This document shows positions 49,428 to 61,100 of a stretch of DNA of 64,000 nucleotides, piece after piece (the stretch's first letter is position 1; every line of letters begins with the position of its first letter). This DNA is from Notamacropus eugenii. Taxonomy: Eukaryota; Chordata; Mammalia; Diprotodontia; Macropodidae. Below the pieces are notes generated by a model that saw only the letters and a program-made list of their open reading frames with translations, was not told the DNA's origin and searched no databases. The stretch covers positions 388,231,342 through 388,295,341 of the forward strand of contig NC_092877.1 of assembly GCF_028372415.1 (NCBI RefSeq), written 5' to 3'. Position numbers and translations under genes: made by a program.

Positions 49428-52400
49428 CTAGTTCTCTGCCTGGAGCAGGTATTCTGATCTCTGGGATTTCCTTGCGTTGCTTGAGGTAGCACCCTGGTAT
49501 TTTCTTTTAAAAAAGCCACACTACAATGTCCATAAAAAAGAGGGAAAGCGAAGTCAGAGACACGAGGCATCCATCGGCAAAGAGGATCCTGACATTTGGG
49601 GGAGGCCTCACAGGAAAAACAACTCCTTGATGGAGAAGCCAAACTGTGCATGTATATCTGGCCCACAGTGGGAGAGGATGTCATGCTCTGAACCTTTCAG
49701 GCTGGACCCATTTTCTCACAGTAACAACACTAGGGGTGGGAGATAGGGGAGGGAAGTATCTGGGTCAGGCCAAAGAAAATCATTTGGCATTCACAGAAGG
49801 CCATTAGTTTGTGGCCTTGGTTAGCAGACTGACTCCCAGGCTGGCACAGGGCCAAGGTGAAGCCGAAGCAGACTTCCATTGGCCCCTTACTGCCCTGCCC
49901 CCCTCAGCACCCTTCTCCCAGCCAAGGCTTCCTGTGCCTACTGAGGACCTGCCTGCTTCTTGTCCCCTCTCTGGCATCCTGCAGCTTCCAGCATGATGCG
50001 GAACACCCAATACGAAAGGCGTCTATTTCTTTAGGTTCTAAAGTGGACAGTGGTTTGGTTCCCAGGCAGACCTACAACATCTTCTCTGCCACCATGAAAA
50101 GAACTCTCCCTTGGCTCTTATGATGCTTGGCTGCCCTGCCATCAAAAAGTCACCAGTCCCACAGGGCGACCATTCCGCCAGTCTCGACTGGCTTAAATGA
50201 ATTCCCATTAATGTGAGAATGACCCATCTGAGCCTCGTGAAGGCAGGAGCACCTGGCACAGCTCAGCACCTAACAAATGTTTAATGATTGGACCCTTCTT
50301 GTCCTTAGGTCCCTGCCCTCAGGCCCTCACTACCCTCCTGCCCAGCCACAGTCTGTACCTTCCCAACAGGACGCACCTTCCAGAGCATGGCGATGATCCC
50401 GACCAGCAGCAGAACTCCACCAACGCTGCTTCCCAGGATGATGGGCAAGGTATGGAACCTGGGAGCCTTCAGCAGGATAACAGTGATCTGGAAGGACAGC
50501 CAACCAGCTGGTAGGTAATCTATGCAAGGGGAGGGATCACCACACCCTTCTCCAGAAATTGGAGGACAGTAGGGGGCGCTGCAGTGGAGAGGGCAGGGGC
50601 CCTATGCCACCCTGGGCAAGTCACTGAACCTGTCTGCCTCAGTCTCCTCATCTGTAAAATGGGGATAATAACAGCCCCCCTCCCAGGATTGTTGTGAGGA
50701 TTCGATAAGATGTGTAAAGCAAACATCTGCACCCCTTGCTATTTCCAAGTGGGCTGTTCGCGTTTTATAAAATAAGGTCAGAGACACTTGAATGAACGAA
50801 TGCTCCCCTGCTCCCCCTTGCAGGCATCCCACGATCCCCAGGTTTCTGGTCAGTCACTGTCCAAAAGGGATGTTTCCCAGATCGACCTTGCTGCTGCCTT
50901 CACAGGCAGGGAGCCAGACCTCTTGCTCTGAATTCAGTTAAATGCCCCCCTCGCTCCCCTTGCCCTTGAGGGCTTCGGTCTGGCTTTGTGGTGTGGCTTT
51001 GAAAGGATGCCCTAAGAACAACGGGCAGGTCCACAAGTACATGTGGCGCTACGTCGTCCTAGGGGCCTCCGCGCTGCTCCCAGCAAACACGGCCATCCGC
51101 CTGGGATTTCGCGGAGGCCTTCCGACATCCAGAGCCGCACTCCTCGGCAGCCCTAGTGGCCAGAGTAAGTCCGCAGGCAGCGGACAAACCCTTCGGCTCC
51201 CGAACTTTCCAAACCGACTCTATTTCCCTTTAAAAGGGAGCTAAGGAAGGACGCATTAATGTGGCTCCCTGGGAAGCCAGCCAGGGTCCCATTCCCAGTG
51301 CCCGGGGCATCATCGGGGCCCTCGGAAGGGCCGAGAGGGGGCAAGAGAAGGTGCCTGAGAGTGTGGAGGGGGAGGGGCCCTCGTGAAAGGGGACAAGAGT
51401 GGGGGGGACTTCTCGATGGCCTTTCGGTCAGCAGCGCTTCCATTAGGAATCGGATGGGAACAACCTCCCTCGGCCCCTCACCGAGCTCCGGAGGCTGCCC
51501 AGCCCCTGGCTCTCGTACACACTTTCGGGGAAGGAGATCTCAGCGGGCAGGTACAGTCTGGACAGGGTCTTGGCCAGCTGCGGCGGGAAAGGAGGGTCAG
51601 GCAGGTGGGGGCCGCTGGGCCGCTCTGCTCCCCTCCCCAGCCCCGTCCCAGCCTACCTGCGGGCTCAGCTCCGCCCTCAGCCACACCTTGGAGGGCGCGG
51701 AGGACAGCTCGCAGCGCAGCCGCAGCCACTGCAGGTCCTGGCCAGGGACACCACCGACAGGCGGTCAGAGGAGCCGGGGCGAAGGGCACGCCCCCTGCTC
51801 CCCCAGACCCAATCGGGGGTGGGAGGTCAGGCCTCGGGGCGGGGCTCTGGAGGGCACGCCCAGGGGGCGGGGATGTTGAGGGCGGGGCTCCGGAAGGCAG
51901 GGCCGGGGATTCCCTAAACTGGAGGCCACGCCTCAGGGGGCGGGGCTATGGAGGCCACGCATCGGGGGTGGGGCTCTGAAGGGCGGGGCTAAGGAACTCT
52001 CCTAGCCGGGCTAGGAAACTCGGGCCCACACTCACCGCAGCCTCGGCGGGCCCTTCTGGGCAGCTGGCGTTGCACCCTAGTTCCCTGCTGCATTTCGAAC
52101 CGTCCTGGAAAGCGGAAAAGAGGGGAAAGCGCCTCTGGCTCCGCCCCTAGACTGCGAGGCCAGGCTCCGGCGCAAGCCTATTGGGGGCTCCCCCACCCCG
52201 TCCAATCCAAGAGAGGGGGCGGGCGAGAGAAGCCACGGGCGCAGGCGCAGTGAAGCGCCTTGGGGGCGGGCCCTAGAAGTACGCATGCGTGCGCGGGCGC
52301 AGGGGGACAGGCGGGAGATTTGAACCCGGAAGCAGCGCTGCCGGGCGCGCCCCTGTGCGCCTGCGCCTGTGTGCGCGGGGATCAGGCCTGGCTGCGGCGG

Positions 52401-55400
52401 TTGGCCTGGCGCGGGGCGTCGGGCTGGCGGGATGGCGGCGTCCAGGGCCCCGCGGCGCCAGGCCCGGCTGCTCCGAACCTATGGCGGCCTGGGCGGCGGG
52501 CGGCGGCGGGGCCCCGGGCGCGGGGCGCGAGCGCGGGTGGCGGCTGCGCCCTGGTTCTCCCCGGCCCGCGAGCGCCTGCGCCTCTTCTCCAGCAGCGGCA
52601 GCGGCCTGAGCGCTGGCAGCCCCGGCGTCGAGCCCGGCAGCAGCAGCAGCCCCGCCTCGGACCCGGACTCGGACCCCGACTTTGAGCCGGGGCCGGCCCG
52701 GCGGGGGCTGCGGCGGCGCCTGCGGGCGCGGGCAGATGCGACCCCCGCGTGGGCGGGCGGGTCCCCGGGGCAGCGCCCAGCGCCTGGCGAGCACCCGGAG
52801 GAGGAAGAGGAGGAGGCGGCCAAGGAGAACCGGCCGCACCGCCACGTGACCGAGCGCTCCTGGAGGCTGCGGGCGCGGGGCCGGAGGCCGGGCCCCCCCC
52901 TCTGCAGCACCCCGGGCCCACCCCCCGCTCCGGCCGCCAGCCTCGGCACCCCTGCGGCCCCCCGCGGCCGCCTGGCCCGGAGCATCCTGGCCGGTCTCAG
53001 CCCGGTCCCCAACCTGAGCCCGGACCCAGCCCCCGCCCCCCAGCTCGCAGCCGAGGACAGCTTGGCCACCAGCACGTCTCTGTTCAGCCCGGTCCCTGAG
53101 CCCCGCGAGGAGCCCCGCACGAGATCCCGCAAGAAGGCGGCCAAGCCGGCCCCGGCCTCCCCGGGCCTGCCGCTGGACCAGGAGCGGCCCCCCCGGCCCC
53201 TCCCCCAGAGCACAGCCCGGAAGGCGTGCATCAGCGGCTTCAGCTCCGCCCGCTGGAAGAGGCCCCCCGTGCGCCCCCGGGGCAGGAAGCGCCCCAAAGC
53301 CGCAGAGGGGGCACGGGGCTGGGCGCAGCGGCGGGGCTCCCTCTCCTTCCACAAGAAGAGGAACGTGACTGAGCTGCAGCCCCACAGCTCGCCCTGCAGC
53401 TCCCTGCTCCTGGACACCTCCTGGCAGACCTCCTCCATGTACTTGCTGACCCCCAACAAGTCCCTGCCCGCTGAGGAGCTGGCGCTGTCGGACGCCGAGA
53501 AGGTGTACCACGAGTGCCAGCAGGAAGGGCCCCTGGCCTTTGGCCGCTACCTGTGTCCCGACAGAGTCCAAAGCTGCGAAAAGATCGGGGAGGGCGTGTT
53601 CGGTGAGGTGTACCGCACGGTCGTGGGCAGCCGCACCGCGGCCTTGAAAGTCATCGCCATCGAGGGCGAGGAGCTCGTGAATGGAAGCCCGCAAAAGACC
53701 TTCGGGGAAATCCTGCCCGAGATCATCATCTCCAAGGAGCTGAGCCTCCTGTCCGAGGAGGCCCCCAACCGCACCGAGGGCTTCATCGGCCTGTACGGGG
53801 TGCGCTGCGTGCAGGGGCGCTACCCCGACATGCTGCTCCAGGCCTGGGATGCCTTCCGCAGCCGCAGAGGCTCGGAGAATGAGCGGCCGGACTCCTTTGG
53901 CCAGGACCAGCTCTACGTGGTGCTGGAATTTGAGTTTGGGGGTATGGACCTGGAGCACATGAGGAAGCAGCTGTCCTCCGTGGCCACGGCCAAGAGCCTG
54001 CTGCACCAGGTCACGGCTGCGCTGGCCGTGGCCGAGGGGGCCCTCCACTTTGAGCATCGGGACCTGCACTGGGGCAACGTGCTGGTGAAGAGTACTAGTG
54101 CCAAGGAGCTGGGCTACATGCTTAACGGGCAGGCAGGCACCATTGCCACCCATGGCATCCACGTTAACATCATTGACTACACACTCTCCCGGCTGGAGAA
54201 GGACGGCCTGGTGGTCTTCTGTGACATCTCCCAGGAGCGTGAGCTCTTCCAGGGCCAAGGGGACTACCAGTTTGAAATCTACAGGCTCATGAAAAAGAAG
54301 ACCCGCAATCGGTGGGCCCACTACCACCCCTACACCAACGTGCTGTGGCTCCATTACCTGGCGGACAAGGTCCTTAAGGAGATGACATTTAAGAATAAAG
54401 TCACCACAGGGCCCATGCGCCACGTGAGACAACAGATCCAGGCCTTCTATGAGTCTGTGCTGGGCTTCGACTCGGCCACGGAGCTGCTGCAGAGCCACAA
54501 CCTGTTCCGGTGATTGGCCCTGCCCTGCCTGATGTCTTAGAGGGACTCCTGGGTAGTTTTCTAAACTAGAAGAGTGTCTAAGCATAACTTTGTCTTTGAA
54601 AAGCACTTGTTATCTGTATTTTTCAGGTGACCCCAAACTGAAAACTCTAAACTCTTTGAGGGATCCAGTCTATAAATGAATATTTCCTGTGTTTTTGGTC
54701 TTATTTTTGAGGTTTTCAGGGAGCCTAAACCCATGGGAGCAGATTAGCATGAGCAGGTGAGGAAAGAAGGTAGCCTGAGGCTCCAGGCAAGTGGGGAGGG
54801 GAAGTGGCATGCCAGTGACTCCAGCCCAAAGCTGGGGAAGGGCTGGGAGGGAGAGTCCTGTGTGGCCAGGAAATGGAGAAGGGGGCAGGGTTGAGAGTTG
54901 TGGGCTCCGTTCCACTGTTAGCCACCCTGGAAAGCCCAAAAAAGAACAAAAATTCCCCCTCGAAAGGTCCGACCCTTTGATTTCCTTAAGGCAGGGAGAA
55001 GATGTACAGTGGTTCCCTGGTGCTTTTCAGGGCACAGTGGATGATGCACCTGTCAGCTTTGTCCTTGCCTTTCCTGAGTGTCTTGCTCTTTTTCAAGCTT
55101 AAGGAAGACCCCAAGTGGAGAACACCCTGTACCAAAGGTCTGTTGAGAACAGTTTTTAGGTACCTGTGTGGTGGTTACGTTCGTCAGTTTTATGATGTCG
55201 TGACCTTGCGATTTGATGGGAACACAGACCTCTAATACAAATTTGGCTCCAAAGGGATTTTCCCCGTGGATCTACCAAGGGAACAGAACAGAGAAAGTCA
55301 GCCTCTTGTGCTTAATCCTGAAGCAGACAAAATTGATCCTGGGATACCTACATTAAACTGGAATTCTTTGTGCTCTGAAAGGCCTTGGCTGGTGGGCATG

Positions 55401-58081
55401 TATGTCACTAGAGGTCTGTAGGTGAGACACCACAAATGAGCTGAGCTGGTTCCCAGGACCCTTGAGGAGGGGAGGGGGTAGGGTCGAACAGCTCAGGATG
55501 TGGGGGACAAGGGGTCCAAAGTGAATATAAATTAGAGTAGCATTGTAAATTAGCTGTTGGTCACAGTGGGAGGCAGGAGGAGAGGCTGGACACTCCTGGA
55601 GGACAGCTTGAATGTTAGTACTTGGGGAGACTTAGTTGTAGCAGCTTCAGTTTGCCCTCAGCTCCCAGGGGAGCCACAGCCCCACTTACTTATGGAGAGC
55701 TACAGCAAGGAGGTACTTGACCTGAAGCTCCTGTCTCTCCTCCACTGGGGCCTGACCGTTGGCACTGAGGAAGAAAAGGCAAGGCAGTCTGCTTCTTGGC
55801 CATGGCTTCCTGCTGGGATTTTCCCCCAGAGTCCAAGAGTAGGTGTTCCAGGTGATATTTTAGGCAGACCCACCTACCCTTGGGAGCAGATCCGAAGGGT
55901 AGGGCTTTCTATGGGGGGGACAAGAAGGGGCACCAGAAGCAGCAGCCTTTCTTTAAAGTCAGATGCTTTTTAAGGAGTTTCTGGAGTGCCCACAGGGGTC
56001 CTTAAAAAGACCTGCTGGCTGCAAGCTCCCTCTTGAGGCCTAAGGTTGTAACCAGGGCCTGCCTGTTTCTTCTAGGGAACTGACCAAAGTCCCTGAAGTT
56101 AGGGAAGAGGGAGCGCATTTAGAATCGAATTACCAGCTTCTGACATCAGAGTTCAAGGCGTGGATCTCATTGAGCTCAATGTGAGCTCACAAGACCCTAA
56201 GAAAAGCCCTGTGACATAATTAGGACTTTCTTGTTGAGTCAATTCAGTGTGAACTTGACTTTTGGTGACCCCACTGGGGGTGTTCTCAGCAGAGATACTG
56301 GAGTGCTTTGCCATTTCCTTCTTTAGCTCATTTTGCAGATGAGGGAGTTAAGGCATGCAGGGGAAAGTGATTTGCCCAGGGTCACACAGCTAGGGAGAGT
56401 CTGAGACTGGATTTGAACTTGGTCCCTGTGACTGCAGATTCTGCACTCTAACCGCTTTGCCCCTAGCTGCCCACTTAATACTTACTTGGTGACATTAATG
56501 GTAATTTCTGCCATTTCAGTGAGAAATTTTTTTTCGTCTAGTTGCCAAGTTATTGAAAAGTTGACCTGTTTTAAAGGAGAGATAACACATGAGCACCTCT
56601 CTACATTGACACAAAACATTTGGCCCTACGACGGGTGCTGGCTTGGTTATTCAGGGTTTGCCTGCTCAACAGGGCAAGCATTAGTTAGGACAGTCGAGGT
56701 TGGGGTTTAGATTCTGAGCAGGTCTTGGGCATCCTTGGGATACTGAAAACAGAGATAAGCCTGGGCAAGGGGGCAGCCTTCAGCAGTGAACTCACGTGTG
56801 ACTTCTTGAACACGAAGTGGCCAATCTTACAGACTATGGCTAGGACAGGTGTGGCAGGCGTGGGATCCATGCACTGTATGGGGTGTGAGGAGGGCTGTGA
56901 ACACACAAGGTGACACCATCGTCATCAGAAAGGAGGGATAAGAGAGAACCCTGGGGCTCCAGGTAAACTAGCAGTGTTCACATTTACATGGCATTCCGCC
57001 TCTTCCAAAACCACCTAACATCCAACCCATAGCCCTCTGTTTTCCACAAGATTATCTTGTGGTCTGACCTCCCTGCTCTGGGTGAAGTCAGGCTGATTCT
57101 TAGCAGTTTCTGCTTCCTTTTCTAGATGGACGCTAACCATCCCTTTAAGAACATTCTAAAACATTGCCAGCAGTGGAAGTTAAGGTCATTGACCCATATT
57201 TTGCAGGCTCCCTTCTCTTTGGGGAGGAAGGTTAATGGTGCCTTAACGTTAAACATTTGGGCTCACCTTTTGGATTCTCTTCAGCTGTAGGTTTGGAGGG
57301 TGCATCAGAATCATTCTGGTCATGTAAGAGTCTTCCCCAGTGTTGGTGAGATGAATGTTCATCGTCACTTCCTTTGTGAGCCCCACCACTACTTTCTTTC
57401 TGCGCAAGATATTTAGATGGGTCATACTCTTAGCTGCCGCATCATGTTGACACCTGCTAACCTTGTTCATTCCGATCCCTAAATCGTTATCAGACAAAAC
57501 ATCTCCCTCATCTTGTCCTTGGGAAATTGTAGGGGCTCTAGCCCAATCCCATCCAAGAAGCATTTATTCAGCATGTACTGCATGTAGGGTATTGTGCTAG
57601 GCACCTATGGTGGGGGAGAGGACCCAGACCAAATACAGAGTACCCCCTGCCCTCACCAGCCTGGCAGTCTGTTGTGGGGACACAGCATGTCAATAGATAC
57701 TTATGTCCACAGTGGTTTGAGAAGGAAAAGGAACACAAACAACTCAGGGGATCAGGAAGTGGTACTGAGGGTTTATGAGAGGGGAGAAGAGTAGGAACAG
57801 CCTTTGCAAAGGTGTGGAGGGAGGAGAAGCTGCTTTTAGGAAACGGCCAAGACACCCATTGGCCCAGCATCTATGAGAAGTCTGACCAAGCTTGGCAGTG
57901 GATGTTCTAGCTCTGATAACACGTCATCAAAGGGTCTGGCCAAACCTGGGCTTCAGGCGCCCGGCACTAGTGTCATGCACCTGGCCCCTGGACACCACTG
58001 GCATAGGGGAGAGTGGAGAAGCCATTAGAAGCTGCAAGTCCAAGAGCGTGAACTAGCCCACGATGTTTGGCAGCCAATTGG

Positions 58082-58126
<45 letters not shown>

Positions 58127-61100
58127 CACCTGTGTGTGCCAGAGAGGGGACAGGGATGGGGCTAGAAAGGGGGGTACTGGCAGTAGAAACAGAGGTTAGG
58201 CATGAATTTCAGGGTTCCTTTTTAGACAGGTTAAATCCCAGTAGAGATGACCAAAAGGCAGCTGTCGATGTGGGTCTGGAGCACAGGAAGGAGGTGCAGG
58301 CTGGACCCAGGAGCAGGTGAGAGCCTGGAGAAGAGAGTGTCAAGGCCCCTGGTGGTGATGAGCTGATCTAGGAGCCCAGGCATGGAGGAGGACAGCCATG
58401 AGACTGGCCAGAGTCTGAAAGTCCAGGGAGGAGAGCGCTCTTGGATCTGGGTGTCAAGAGGCCAAGTCTAGTGGGGGCCTGAGGGCTGCAAGAAGAGGAT
58501 GAGCAGAGGCTTTCAAAGAACTTGCCATGGCCAGTAAGAAAGGACCTACCAGAGGTGCTTAGGAAATGGTGTAGGTGGGTCTTGTTGACTGAGGGTAGAG
58601 AAAAGCTGGGTGCGTGGACAGAGAAGGTTGGGAAGAGAATGGTGGAAGAGCTGGTCTTGGCCAGGAGAAGAGGCTTCCCCTCCTGGAGAGGGAAGTTGTG
58701 CGTGTCCTTGGTGCCTACTCAGGTGCCTACTGAGGTGTGCCACCTCAGTCAGTGTAGCAGGGCAGAAAACATGCAAATCACTCCACACAACAAGATGTCC
58801 CTCGACAGGATGAAGGGGGAGGGAGCCTTCTCAGAGGGAAAGGCATAGAGATGACCAAAGTGGGAGATAATGCCCCCTGGGGGGCACTGCAGTGATCGGG
58901 GGGCATTGAATCAAGACAAGGAGACAGTGGAAGCATAAGGAAAGAAGGGAAGAAAATTTTGAAAAACCATTCATACGTATTTCATCTGTTGTGTAAGAGT
59001 TAAAATTGTCATGATTACATTATTTTCCAAATAAACTCGCAAAATTCAAGTTATAACCTGTCAGTGGTCAAGACCACCAATAGGACTTAACAAGCAAGTG
59101 TTGGCAGGCAAGTGTGTTGCACATTGTTAGGAAGTCTAGCATGCATCAGAAGGAATATGTGCGTGTAATGACTTATTTACAATATACTATATGGTTGCAT
59201 GATGCAATATTGTGTCATCAGAATTTCAATGCAGGAAAACCCCACAAATTTACAGTAAATTATTAAATTTAAGATGCATCATTAAAAATTTTTTTTGAAA
59301 TGATGCAAATGTCAAAGAAAAGAACTTAAAGGGTTAAAGAAAGTAAATTTCCAGGGGGTTATGGAATATTTTCTTTTTTTTTGAAAAGGGGACAGTAGGC
59401 CAACTAAGTTTGGGAACCTTGGCATTAAGCAGAAGGGGTGGGAAAGATCCACTGCAGGAGGAAGAAGCCAGGAGTTGGTGGTGAGCGATTCAAGTGCAGG
59501 GACATGCAGTGCACAATCAGGGCAGAGGGGCAGTGCCAGCATCTCAGTGTGCCATGGGAATCAGGCCAGAAAGGTGAGGGGTGCAGACAGATGAAGCCTT
59601 GTCTGATAGAGGTGGTTTTAAGTGGGATGGATATCTGAGGGCCAGTGAAGGTTCTAAGGAGCCCATTTTAGGCCCGCACCAACAGAATGTCCCAGCACTA
59701 AAGTTAATGCACTAAAACAGAGCAGGGTGCTGAGTTCTCTGGCCTTCCAAGGGAATTGCTTTGGGGAGGCCTGTGACCTGCCTAGGCTGTTGTTCAAGAG
59801 AGATTCCGTCTGAATCCTATGTCCTGCGTTCATTCTCTACCGCTGACCAGGGCCCTGGACCACATGGACACTTACGGGGAGAGGTGAGCCTTCAGCGCCA
59901 GTTCTGCCACACAGACCCACTTATTTTTGCAGTTTTTCTCATAAGGGAGCTGAAGATAGATTCAGAGACAACGTTAGACCCCTGGGTGGGGGGAGGGGAG
60001 GCGGCATCTCCCAGGAGGTTGGGAGAAGTTAAAGGTGGCTGGGGGCCCCTCTGGAGGAGGCTGGGCAGCCCAAGAAGCGGAAATCATCTGCCCTCACGGA
60101 CCTGGACCAGGTGAGTAGATGGGCCATCTGAATTGGGGAAAGTGCTAGTACTCATGTGTAAAATGGGTGTGTGGAAGGGGAAGGCTGATCAAGGAGACCT
60201 TTAGGCTCCCTCCTGGCCTGTGGTCTCTGATCTTGCCTAGGAATTATTGGATTTTTTTTGCGTCTGAGTCTGAGGATGTGCATAATGGGACAGAGATGGT
60301 AGAGGAATGCTAGTTGTGGCCTCGGGCATCCAGCTGCAGTGGGGCAAGAAGCCTCCGGATCCCGCCCCCCACAGTTGGGGGCCGGGGAGGGACACTGCAG
60401 GCCTTTACTCCCTCAGATCGACAAGGTACCAAGACCCCAGTTCCAATCCAGCCTCAGGACAATTAGTAAGTGCACCTCCCTCGCCAGTTGTGGTGAGGAA
60501 CCAGTGAAATAACTTTTGTAAAGCACTTTGTGAACCTGAAAATGCTTTACAGATGTTACTTGTTGTTTGCTATTATTAGGAGGAGGAGGAGGCGGCAGCA
60601 GGAGCATATTTCAGCAATCCGAGATGCTGAGGGGCTTTAGAGAGACATCCAGGCAGCCCCAAAGCAAGGCACACACACTGGAAACAGCGATTTCTCACTG
60701 GCATGAGAGACCTTGTCATCTGCTTCCCTAATTCTGAATAAACATACCTTCCCAGTAGCTTTCCTTTCAGACTCCATTCTCCCATCACCTGCTTCCTTCC
60801 TCAGGCATCAGAAACACCAGTTCCATCCACCCACCCTTTCCATGCCTTTGATGGGTCCCAGACCACAAGAAGCCACCCACTGGGGGCTATCCCAGAGGAG
60901 TCCTGGGCAGGCCCTGGAATGAGGGAGTGGGGCTGAGTGAACCCCTGAGGCGAGTCTGCCCCATCCTGGGCCTTACCTCAAAGTGGGCAGTGGGCTTGCT
61001 GAGCTGATCCAGGATGGGTTGGGGGTGCTCCCAGGGGCCCTCGAGGTTACTTAGCTGGTAGCTGACTTTGATTGTGATGTTGGAAAAGCAGTCATTGTCA

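Noticed and set aside
52369-52431. Upstream extension of HASPIN by 21 codons
   Set aside because: It begins at GTG. The ATG at 52,432 matches the human N terminus and has a G at +4.
52273-54606. A 777-codon open frame antisense to HASPIN
   Set aside because: It mirrors the GC-rich HASPIN coding strand, has no recognisable domain, and its frame is explained by codon bias of the sense gene.
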